64,000 nt of DNA, taken from Diospyros lotus (taxonomy: Eukaryota; Streptophyta; Magnoliopsida; Ericales; Ebenaceae). Below are positions 12,779 through 24,700 of this stretch, piece after piece. A model generated the notes under the pieces. The model was given only the letters and a program-made list of their open reading frames with translations, was not told where the DNA came from and ran no database searches. The DNA lies in assembly GCF_014633365.1 (NCBI RefSeq), contig NC_068344.1:37880670-37944669 (forward strand), written 5' to 3'. Every line of letters begins with the position of its first letter. The first letter of the stretch is position 1. The translations under genes and the position numbers were made by a program.

Positions 12779-15700
12779 CTAATCTATGTTGTGAAATCCT
12801 GGGAGAAGGGAAGTGATGAAGCCAAAGACGATCATTTGGATTTCCTTGACAATACCCCACCACCGGTTGCCACCGTTGTCTGCACCATGCTCCACCACCT
12901 GCTCATTTTCAGCTGCTTGATTTCCGTCATTGGGAGGCTGATTCTCATTCTGAGCTTCTGGATGATCCTCTGCCACAGATATAGCCATACAAATATTAGT
13001 ACCAGAGAATGTTTTCTTTTTCTGAAAATAACACTTCGATTGTAATGACGGAAATTAAAAGGTAGTATAGTATATGCCTCTATTGAATACACACACACGC
13101 ACACATACCTAAGGTGATTTTTTTTCAACTGTATCTTATCCTAACTAGGGGTCGGTGGCATGGCATTCATAATGTCAATTGACAATATTCATCCATGCAA
13201 AAAGAACAATGTGCCAAGTACTAGCAGCAGAGCAACAGAAATCAGGTGGAGAAGGGCCGATAGTCAAGAAGAGGCAACCACAAGATAGAAGTTGAGTATC
13301 AACTATCAACAGAACAAGAGAGAAGAGCAGAGCAAGAGAGGAGTGGTATAGCAACTAGCAGAGATAAGCAGAGCATAGAGAGTAGATGCAACAGAAAGAA
13401 GAGAGCAAGGAATGCAGTGGTAATGACAACAAAGAAGAAGAACAGTGGGGAAGGACAAGGACAAGATAAGAAAAACTTTCCAAGTTCTAGGAGTTCCAAA
13501 TTTTATTCCTCTTTTCCAATCCAAGTTCCTTTTCAGCAATCAGCCTTATATATTGGCTTTAAATCTCTCTTTGGCAGTTGCCATGCAAATAATCTGTCAA
13601 GTCTGAGGTTTTGTCCAGTGTGGCCGGAAGCCCATCAGGCAAGGTTGGGGACTCTGTTTAGCGAGCTTTGGGAATTTTTGAGGTACCAGGAGGATCTAGA
13701 ATGAGTGTGCTGGCAACAACGGTCCTTTAAAAGATCTTTTCATGGTGGTGGAGTGGCTTGTTAGTTGTTACTCTCCCCTGGCTGTACTTGATCCAGGTTC
13801 TCTGGATCCTGAGGCCTTGGGTGACTCATCTGGTTTTGTAAATCCTTCCGTCTTGGTTTAAATGGCAAGGGAGTGTCAAAATGGGCGTTGAGAAGAATAA
13901 AGAAGCTTTGTCATTTTTTGGTGTTTGCATTAAAGGGTTCGTGTCAGAGACTTCGAGAATCCATTAAAAAAATTCGAGATATGCGAAAAAATTTAGGGTT
14001 CTAGACCTGGGTCAGAAAAAGAGAAGACCTTAAACCATTGAGAAAAATGGGAAAGTGAGATCTGGGGATCCCACTGAGGAGGGGTCCATTAAACTTCTAT
14101 ATTTCAAAGCTAGTCAAAAGAACCCAACTAAATTCTGTCTTAGAAGATGATGGAAAGGGGCAAGCCTAAGACTGGTGTTCCAGACTGGGATATCCCTCGT
14201 CTAGTAGGATCTTACAATCTTGATCCAATTTGGAAGACCCTCCACTAATTCTATTAGGACCCCGATTTGACAGCCATGATTGGAGGCTTGATCTTTTAGG
14301 CTTAGAGTTTAAATCTTTATTTGTTGACCAACAAGCCTGGTTTGAAAGACCTTTTTCTGAAGAAGAGGCGTTGAGAGCACTTCATGGTTCTAGGGGTGAT
14401 ATTTGCAGATAGTTTTGTCTTGACAAATGAGACAAAAGGGGACATGAATACTAAGACAGAGAAATGGAGGGACACCTTAAAATCCCAAAACTTCAAGTTG
14501 CACAGATAGAAAATAAAACATATGAAATATAAGTTCAATAAAAATAAATGATGCTATGATGAGACTTGAAGATCAAGTCATTCCAAGAAAATACCAATTC
14601 AGTCATCTTGAATCAATTGTCCAAAAATATGGGAAGATTATTGATGATATTACTCAAAAAAATTAAGGCATGATGGTTGAAATGAAGAAGTGTATTCGGA
14701 ACTTTGTGTGATATAAATCCCATTAAAACTAAAAGAAGGTTTATTGAACAACTATAAGACCAATTTTGTTGTATGACATTAAATGTAAGGTAATAACCAC
14801 TAACATCTACAAAATATGAACATAACAAGAATGAGAATGTTATGATAGATGTAAGGCCATACAAGAAATGGTATAATTAAAAATGAGATTATATGTCATA
14901 AGGTTGAACCTAAGATGCATGGATTGCAAGTGCCCCCAAGCAGGGAAAAAAACATTAAGCTCCTTTTCTTCCATTTTTAGTAAACCAAAAATCTTGAAGA
15001 TTGGGGAAAATGTCTAATATCAAGATTCTTAACAAGAAAAAAAAAAGGTGTCCCCACTCCCCAGTCCACAAGACTCCCTGTTTAACAAGGGCCTGAGGAG
15101 GGCAAAGAAACTATTTCCACGACTCAAACTCGTGACCTTCTAGTAAAAAATAAGCAACCTTGACAGTGCTATCAAGGCTTGCCCTCAGTATCAAGATTTT
15201 TAAATGCATGAAATAATTCACAGTCCAAGAGTCTGAGATTGGAGTACTCAGATCCCATATATAAACCAATTTTAAAGGCATATACCTGCATGAGCAGCAT
15301 TCCCATCCCCCTGTCTTGCAGCAGGAGGGATGTTCTCTGCCCTAGCAGCTGGCCTCGGCGGTTGAGGAGGTGCAGCTGCCCTTTGCATTCCTTGTGAAAG
15401 CCACCGTACTAGTGGAGTGAGAGCTCCAGTTAGATATCTGCGGAAAAAACACAAGGGAGAGTAACTTCAAACACTGATCTGAACAAAAAAGACACTGAAA
15501 GTCATAGAAATGGAAAAGTGTGAGCTTGAGTTTTCTTGACCATCCCCAGGACAAAGGAACAGAAGAAGCATGAAACATTTCATTGGAAGTATGAAGAATA
15601 ATATGAAGTTCTTAACTTACAGATAAATAAGTGAAGCGAAAAAAACAAGGAGAACAAGCCTTTGTCTGGATCCATCTTGGTTGAATAAAAAGATTACTGC

Positions 15701-18700
15701 TGCCAACTTTAATATAAGTAACAGGTCAAGCTGAATTGCAATTTGAAACCTCCTCACAACAACTTGTCTTTGAGGTGCTGGTTGTTGCTGCTGCTGTCCA
15801 ACCTGTGCTTGATGTTCACCCCCAGTTGCAGCCTCAGAAGAACTTGGTCCACTGTTCATAGGATTTTTATATAATGAAATTACTTGCAGAATGCATTCAA
15901 AAAAACTATCCAGTGAACACAACAATGATACTGTCAAATTAATCCCCATTGTCCTGATCATCATCATAATAATGACAAAAACTGTGGTAGTAGTAGTTGC
16001 CATTTGTGCACTCTGACTTTGTTAAATTCCTTATTTACTCATTATCATTTATCTCTTTCCTCATAAGAAAAATTATTATGAGATAAGTACACAAAATGAA
16101 AGGTGATTTTGGATAGTTAAATTTAGTAAATTGGAATAGAAACATGCATTCTGTGCCATATTCAAGAAGATGCATTCAAAATATAAAGCCGTGTGGTATC
16201 ACCTTATCGGTGTGCTCAGTGTATTTGGCTAAATTTACAACAAAGCAAGTCCTATGTATATATGTTGAACTTTGATGTGAACCCGCGATGGGACAAGACC
16301 AAAGGAACCCACAAAAGATTGAAATGAATCCCAGAAAAGCCAAAATCGGGTAGAAGGCAAAGAATTCATGACCTGTTGATTCACGAACCAAGAACCTAGA
16401 CTATATTAAAATCTAGACCCGTTGATTATACGGAAGCAAGAACCAAGAATTGTTGAACGCCACAAAGACTGCCCAGATCTTTGATAAGTTCGATTTTTGA
16501 ACGCCACAAAGGAATCACTCCATTGATAAGTTCGAAGTTTTGTTCATTAAAGAACAAGATAAAAGAGATAAATCTCTCAAATTCAAAAATTCATAATAAT
16601 TTCTATCTAATGTTTACAATGGAAAAGCCTTTAAATAGGCAAATAATTAAATCATAATTCTACATGGAAATTAATAAAAATCCTAAATTACATAGAAAAT
16701 AAATAAATAACTAGATCTGGTCAATCAATCAATCATTCCTTTTATATTCCCAGATCTTTTCAATCAATCAATCAGGTAATCAATCAATCATCCATTCCTT
16801 TTTATGCTCTCAAATCTTGTCAATCAATTAACTAATCAATCAATCAATCATGCGCCCAAATCGTGCAATCAACCAATCAATCAATAACCATTCCTTTTTA
16901 TGCGCAAATCTTGTCAATCATCCAATTTCGACATGGTTGACGAGGTTGACTTGTCCGATTGCATCATTATTAGTCGGCCCTCCATGATTCTCATCAAACT
17001 TGTTATTAGTTCAAAATTATTCAAATAGAATCATCTAATTTCATCAGTACTGGCTACAAACCCCACATTAGGGATGATGAGAATGTACATAGGGAGAGAA
17101 GCAACTCATCATAGATCTGGAACACAAGTATAAAGCTCTAGTTAAAACAGCTAAAATCGTGCCATAAACAGAAACCTCTCAGAATGAAATGGATAAAAAG
17201 TATTATTGGGCTAATTACCCACCTATAAGAAAGTTTTCCAGCTTTTTTAACGCAAGTAATTTAAAATTCAGGTCCCTGACATAATTCAATAGATGGAGGA
17301 GATTGGGTTCTCCTATTAGTGCTGTAATCAGTGATGAAAAACAGTGTCTCATTATGAGAAGTTAAAGTTGGGAAAGGAAAAACACTTTGCACTGATTATA
17401 ACCTTACAAAGCCACCAGTTTTTTAATTCCCCATTAGATGTGCTTTTGATTTTTTTTTATGACATAATCTAACAAGAAAATCTTTTAGGCAGCATAAGTG
17501 AATATATTGTAGAATGTGTACTATGAAGTAAGTCAGGAAACAAGAAAGGAAAGGAACTTCAAATATAAAGAAAACTTATTCAAACACTAATGCATCCACA
17601 AAAAGGATGGCATCCAAATGAGAAAAATTTAAAGATGGGAACAAGAGAAAAAGGAAAAATAACATATGCTCTCACCTCTTTTCCTTTTTAGGACATATTT
17701 TTTTAATGAGAGAAGATGCAGGCCAGCTACTCATGCTATTAAAATTTATAGATGATTACAAAGTCTCTTTAAGATGAAATGTGAAATAGCAAAATAAATG
17801 TCAAACCTTATTTCTGTACTTCAAAGATTTGAACAATATGGCAAGTGTCCCATAAGTCCTGCAGCGCTTGGTGGAGGGATTCCTAAAGTACTTAAAAAGT
17901 GCATTCATTACCTCAAAAGTTAAGGTCATTTGATTGTGGTGACTGGGATTGGGTTTTGGGCTACTTGCATGCAATATTCTGCTGTATGGGACTAGGCGAA
18001 AAATGTATACCCTAATGTCAGGAGTTATTGTAATCCCTAACTGCTTAGTGAACTCTCCAAATTCCAGGGAGCATCAATTAGCAAATGAATTCCACTAGAA
18101 CATGATATCTCATGCATTGTCAAACCAGCAAACAATGTCCACCCAACAAATACAAGGAGATAAGTCATTTAAAAAACAAAATAAATAAATAAAGTAAGAA
18201 GTCAAAGATATAAAACTGATCAATAAATTCGAAAAGCCAAGGCACTGAAATTACCCAGTAAATGCTTCATCTAATATTAGTCTTATGACTTATGAGCTAA
18301 ATATCTACCAACGGTAAGAAAACAACACATGAAATATACCAATAAATTTGGAAAACCTATGACACTACTACCTCCTGTATTTATGTAGCACAAACACTTA
18401 CGTTGGTCTACTGTAGGTCAGAGGGATAAGAGTGTTTGGTGGAAATCCAGCAAGGGGACCCATAAATGGGAGGACAGGAACAGCATATATGCCCGCTCCA
18501 CGGTTCATCTGTTCCTGGTTCTGCAGATTATATAAGCCAGGAACAAGTGCAGGATACATGATTGGAAACATCTGAACATCATTGTTTGGTCCAAGACCAT
18601 TGGAAGTAGGTCCCTGAGACATGAAAGACGAAATGATTAGATAACTAAATACCTTCAAGTCACCAAAACTTAACATCTTAGCTTCCCACATATAAAATAA

Positions 18701-21700
18701 CAATGCTAGAAGAGAACAAAAAAGTAAAAGCAAATGCATATTAAAAAAAAAAAAAAAAAAAAAGCTAGAAGAGAACAAACACAGTAACCAAAAGACCTAC
18801 TTAAAAGAAGATTGCAAATCAACATCATGCTAAAAATACTTGGAAGGTAAAAAAGAATTCTGCCTTAGCCACAAAAAATAGGGGAAATGAGAATGGTTTC
18901 CTTAAAATGAAAAATCTGACTCCTAACACCCTTGGAGGCACTAATATTCCTTTTGCACCAAATATGCCAAAAAAAGGGGGAAAAAAAATGGATGATCATC
19001 TAAACACAATTCTACTCTAGCCCGAGCAAGCCCTGCTCCAAACAATGGGACATGAACACCAACAACAACAACAATCCCAAGTGTTAATTCTACTAGGTGG
19101 GGTCGGATACTGTAATTAAAAAAAAAAAAAGGTGGTGGAGAATGGGAATTGAGAGAGAGAGAGATATAGAATTTAGAAAGAAGGAATTCATCAGGTGAGA
19201 TCAGCCTTTTTATACTGATCTCCCAACAATTCAAATGAAAAGAGCTTCCCGCTTAAATGCCTCCTGCCAGCTATAACTACCGCGCCTACCTACCGCTTAC
19301 ATGTGCGGTTAGTTACCCCTTATTCCCTCAATTCCCGAATTACAAAAAAAGAATTAAAAGTAGCTCGTGACAACTACCCTCCCCTTGAGGAATTTCTTGT
19401 CCTCAAGAAATACAAAGCAAACTTGCTACTCTAGGGAATTGCTTGAGCAAATCTGGGAGGCATTCCCATGTGCTGTCTTTGGTAGGCGATTGACTCCATT
19501 TCACCAACACTTGCATTAGGGAAACTCCCTGTTGATAGATCACTCTCCGGTCTAAGATAGCTTCTGGCTCCTTTGCTGGCTCTTTCCCCAGGTGGGTAAG
19601 CTGGAACTTGCAGACTGGTCTCCCACATTTTTTAAGCAATGACACGTGAAACACCGGATGAATTAAAGAACCTTCCGGTAATTGGAGTTGGTAAGCTACT
19701 TTACCCAATCTTGCTACAATAGGGAATGGACCATAGTACTTCGGGCTTAACTTAGGTGTGGCCTCTCCTGTCACAACCCTCACCTATGTTAGTTTAAGCT
19801 TTAGGTACACTGATTCTCCCACCAAAAACTCCCTTTCACTTCTTCCCTTGTCTACCTATTGCTTCATTCTGTTGCATGCCAAAGCTAAGTCTTTTTTTAA
19901 CTATTGAAGAATCTCTTGCCTTTGTTGAAGATAGTCATCCACCGCTGCCACCTTAGTCAACTCGGGGGGTACTGGGAGGAAGGGGGGTTTATACCCAAAA
20001 AGAGCTTCAAATGGTGACCTCTGTATGGAGCTGTGGTGGCTGGAGTTCTACCACCATTGAGCTAATGCCATCCACTTGTGCCAATGCTTTGGCTGCTAAA
20101 AACTCAAGCACCTTAAGTAATTCTCTAAGTATTGGTTGACCCTCTCAATCTGTCCATCCGTTTGAGGACGGTATGCTGATGACATGCTGAGCTTGGTCCC
20201 CATATTCTTCCATAGAGTCTGCTAGAAAAGACTAGTGAAGACCTTGTCACGATCAAAAATGATAGTCCTAGGGACCCCATGCAACTTGATAACTTGGTCC
20301 AAAAACACTCTCGCAACCTCTTGAGTGGTGTAGGGATGGGATATGCCTATGAAATGGGCAAACTTTGTGAGCCTATCGACCACCACCAATATACAATTCA
20401 TGCCCTCTGACTTAGGGAGCCCCTCCACAAAGCCCATGGACAAGCTTTCCCAGGCTTGTCCAGAAATGTCCAAGGGCTGTAAGAGCCCAGGTGTGGCCAC
20501 CGTTTCATATTTGCATAATTTACAAGCATCACACATCATAACAAACTTAACTATTGCTTCCTTCAATTTAGGCTAGAAAAAAAGTTGCTTTACCTTGAGG
20601 TATGTGTTTTGGATCCCTAAATGTCCACCCAAAGGAGAATCGTGTTAGAGATTAAGAGCATAATAAGATCGGTTCTTGCCAATTCTCACACCCTCAACAC
20701 ACTCGATTGCAATGCAATTGGACAGAAATATAATTAGAAATAAAACAGACGGAAGAACAGAAAATATAAAGCTGTAAAGGAACAAACACACAGCACAAGA
20801 AGACCAAGAATTATACTAGTTCAGGCCAATATTTGGCTCTACATCCAATCGCCTAAGGCACACAACAATCCTTTAGAAACCGACCAATCAGATGTAGTAC
20901 ACAGTCCCAACAATCCCTCTTTCCAGTGCTCCCAAGTACAAACTTCCCCAAGAGATTACAAAAGATCGCTCCAAGAACAATTCTCACAATCTTTCTCTCT
21001 TTTACACTGCACTCAAGCGCTCAAGGAATTCCCAATGATCAGAATGTTTGGATGCCCAAGACTAGCGCCTTCCCCCTCTATTTATAGAGGTTTGGAGCGC
21101 TGGCTATGAGGGATTATTTTAAACTTATAAAAAAATCTAAAATGCCCCTTATAATGTACATAGGAAAAACATTCTATACTACTTAGTCTCTCAGGCGAAC
21201 TCCTCTTTCACGGGACTACATGCATCCTCTCTTCTAGATACAATCGACTCTATGCAAAACTCTAACAAATCTTCACCATTTTGCATGAGTCACTTCTAGA
21301 TGAGATACCCGGCTCCACCATTGTTGCACCTGATCACTCAAACACAAAACAAACATTAAGGATATCAAATCAATGCTGTAAAATTCAACAATGGACACCT
21401 CGGATCATACTTTCTAACATCAATATGATTTGGTCTCTCCATGTGGGACTGAATCTAAGCCAAGTGGACTACCCATTTGGCTATTTCAACTCCTCCTACC
21501 TAGACTTTTCTTTAGGGTTCCTATTGCATACAAAATGCAATATATATACCCTAAATTCATAACTATTCATCTAGGCATACTCCACCATAAACCAAATCTA
21601 TATATGATGTTATTCCTTAATCCCAAAGGTTCCATCGTTGAATTTTACAACATTGATTTGATATCCTTAATGTTTGTTTTGTGTTTGAGTGATCAGGTGC

Positions 21701-24700
21701 AGCAATGGTGGAGCCGGGCATCTCATCTAGAAGTGATTCATGCAAAATGGTGAAGATTTGTTAGAGTTTTGCATAGAGTCGATTGTATCTAGAAGAGAGG
21801 ATGCATGCAGTCCCGTGAAGGAGGAGTTCGCCCGAGAGACTAAGTAGTGTAGGATGTTTTTCTTATCTACATTATAAGGGGCATTTTAGATTTTTGTATA
21901 GGTTTAAAATAATCACTCATAGCCAATGCCCCAAACCTCTATAAATAGAGGGGAAAGGCGCTAGTCTTAGGCATCCAAATATTTTGATAATTGGGAATTC
22001 CTTGAGCGCTTGAGTGCAATGTAAAAGAGAGAAAAATTGTGAGAAAACAAACTGTGTAGGGCATGGAGAATCTTCTCCTTAACCTGTGGGCAGTCTCCAA
22101 CCGCTATTCTTCCCTTATACCGTAGCACCCCCTTCTGTAATACGTACCCCTTTTTGCTATTAGGGTCCAACACCAGCTACTCCAATATCTCCTTAACTGA
22201 CTCATCAGACTCATACCTGCTTGCCACTTCTTGATACCACTTGGGTATTGCCGTCGTAATGGTTGTTGTCTCTCTCTTCTCCATACATTGAGATAGGGCA
22301 TCTACCACCACATTATCCCTTCCCTTCTTGTACTGTATCGTATAATCAAGTCCCACTAACTTTGCCATGTCCTTTTTTTGTAGTTGCGTGTGGAGTCTCT
22401 GTTGCAATAGGTACTTAAGACTCCAATGGTCAATCTTGATCACAAATTGACCCCTCTCAAGATAGTGTCTCCATTTTTCAACCGCCAATAAGATTGCCAC
22501 AAACTCCTTCTCATAGATACTCAACCCTTCATGACTTGGGGCCAATGCTTAATTGAGGAAGGCTATGGGTCTACCTTCCTGCATCAGTATCGCTCCCACC
22601 CCATTATCACAAGCGTCTGTTTCAACTACAAACAGCTTGCTGAAGTCCGGCAACCCCAATATCGAAGCCTCACTCATGGCTTTCTTCAAGTGCTCAAATG
22701 TTGCCTCAACCTCCGGTTCCTATCTAAATCCATCCCTTTTCAACAATTGTGTTAGTGGCCTGCTTATTACACCATACCCTTTCACAAATCGCTGGTAGTA
22801 CCCCGTCAAACCTAGGAATCCCCTTAAAGGCTTTGAGGGTTGTAGGCCTTGGCCACGCCTGCATGGCTACCACCTTATTAGGGTTAGTGTTGACCCTTTC
22901 ACCAGAGATAACATACCCCGGATACTCAACTTGTCTTTGTGCAAATGAACACTTTGACCTTTTGATGTACAGTTGGTTTGACTCTTAAGGATCTCAAAAG
23001 TAGCCTTTAGGTGTGTAAGGTGTTGATCAAAATCTCGGCTATACACCAAAATGTCATCGAAAAACACAAGTATAAAGCTCCGTAGGTGTGGTTCGAATAT
23101 CTGATTCATTAAGGATTTGAATGTAGATGGTGCATTTGTAAGGCCAAAGGGCATTACTAGGAATTCGTAATGGCCGAGATGGGTGCAGAAGGTAGTCTTG
23201 TGGGTATCTTTTGGGCTCATCCTAATCTAATGATAGCTAGCTCTAAGGCTGAGTTTGGAAAAAATAGTTGCCCCCCTCAATTCATCCAAGAGGTCTTCGA
23301 TAAGTGGGATAGGAAATTTGTCTTTGACAATCATGGCATTCAATTGTCAATAATCCATACAGAAGCGCCATGAACCATCATTTTTTTAACTAATAGTATC
23401 GGGGATGCAAAGGGGTTGTGGCTAGGTTGAATTAGAGAGTTTTCAACATTTCTTTGATCATTCTCTCTACTTCAGTTTTTTGGGCTGGGGGGTAACAATA
23501 TGCTCTGGAATTGCAAGGTTCAGATTGGGGTTTAAGGCTGATTGAGTGGTTATGGGCCCGAGGTGGAGGTAGGGTTGTAGGCTCTTTGAACAAATCCCCA
23601 TATTCAACCAACAGTAAGTCTAATGAATTAAGTTGTCTTACCTCCCAAGCTGGTTGGTGCGGACTGCTTACCACCAGAAACAATTCATTTCTTCCCCTTT
23701 GCTCCTCTTCTTCTTCTTCTATTGCTTGGATAGAGAAAAGTTGGGCCACCCTACTCATCTTCTATTTGAGTATTTTCTGCAGCCTTTTTCTTGTGATCAT
23801 TTTACACATGCCCATCTCCTTGCTTCCCACTAGCGTCAACCTTTTACCCTCCTTCTCGAAGGTCACTTCCATCCTATTGAAATCAAAATATATAGGACTC
23901 ACGTGCTTCATCCAATCTACATCCAAGACTATATCGCAACCCCTCAAATTGAGCAACCTAAGATTTGCCTCGAAGCTCTCTCCTTGTATGGTCCAACAGA
24001 AGCCTACACAAGCTGATTTACTTACCACTTTACTCCCATTCGTCACTCTCACCGTGAGGGGTTGTGTTAATTAGTGAGCACTTCAACCTCTTGGTCGTCC
24101 CTTCATCTATGAAATTGTGGGTGCTCCCACTATTTATAAGAATCATAAGCTTGCACTCCCCCACTCTACCTTCCACTTTAATAATCTTATTGTTAGCTAG
24201 GCCCCTTAATGCATGTAGTGAAATTTCACCATTGTCTTCCTCTCCTTCTTTGTTGGTCTCCAGTACCTCTTCCTTTTCCAAGTGATCCTCCTCACCATTG
24301 TTTCTTGCACTGGTGCATGGGAAAGTACCGGTCACCACACTTGAAGCAAAGGTTGGCCTACCTCCTTTGCTCTATCAGTCTCTCCCCTTGTGTTTTAGGG
24401 GCTAGTGGGGGTAGACTCCGCATTCCTTGTACTCCTTTCCAATTCTCCCTTCCTTGAGCCTTCCTAACGAGAGCTAACACATTATGTGTTCCTCCCCTGC
24501 TCATAAACCGTTGCTTTTTCATGAGCGCTTCCACCGTCAACTCATGCAATTGGGCATTATCAGTTGCATGCTTAAGGATCTGTGGCTGCAACAACTTCAC
24601 CATGGGCCTTAACTCATTCAACCCACTAATAAAACTAGAGATGAAATAAGCCTCCGTAAGGTAGGGGTTATGGTTGAGCATCAACGCCTTCAGCTCCTCG

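Larger units (their letters stand above)
20643..22053. mobile_element. Inverted pair of copia 3' ends nested in the gypsy integrase
   Basis: A complete 625-bp LTR (20643-21267, TGTTAGAG to CTCTAACA) lies in minus orientation, and a second copy starts at 21759 in plus orientation and breaks off at about 22043. Both have a polypurine-like stretch before the LTR start (aaaatggtgaagatt), and about 125 bp of shared internal sequence. They face away from each other across a 230-bp loop (21394-21627). The arms 20982-21393 and 21628-22043 form a near-perfect palindrome. Each LTR has a TATA motif (ctctataaatagagg at 21938 and its reverse near 21075). Gypsy coding sequence resumes precisely at 22054, with no 5-bp target duplication. 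No coding sequence for copia proteins is present. Confidence 0.8.

Noticed and set aside
16715..16925. CRISPR-like array from the spaced caatcaat repeats
   Set aside because: The units are low-complexity AATC runs of variable length without unique spacers; it is a plain tandem repeat in plant DNA.
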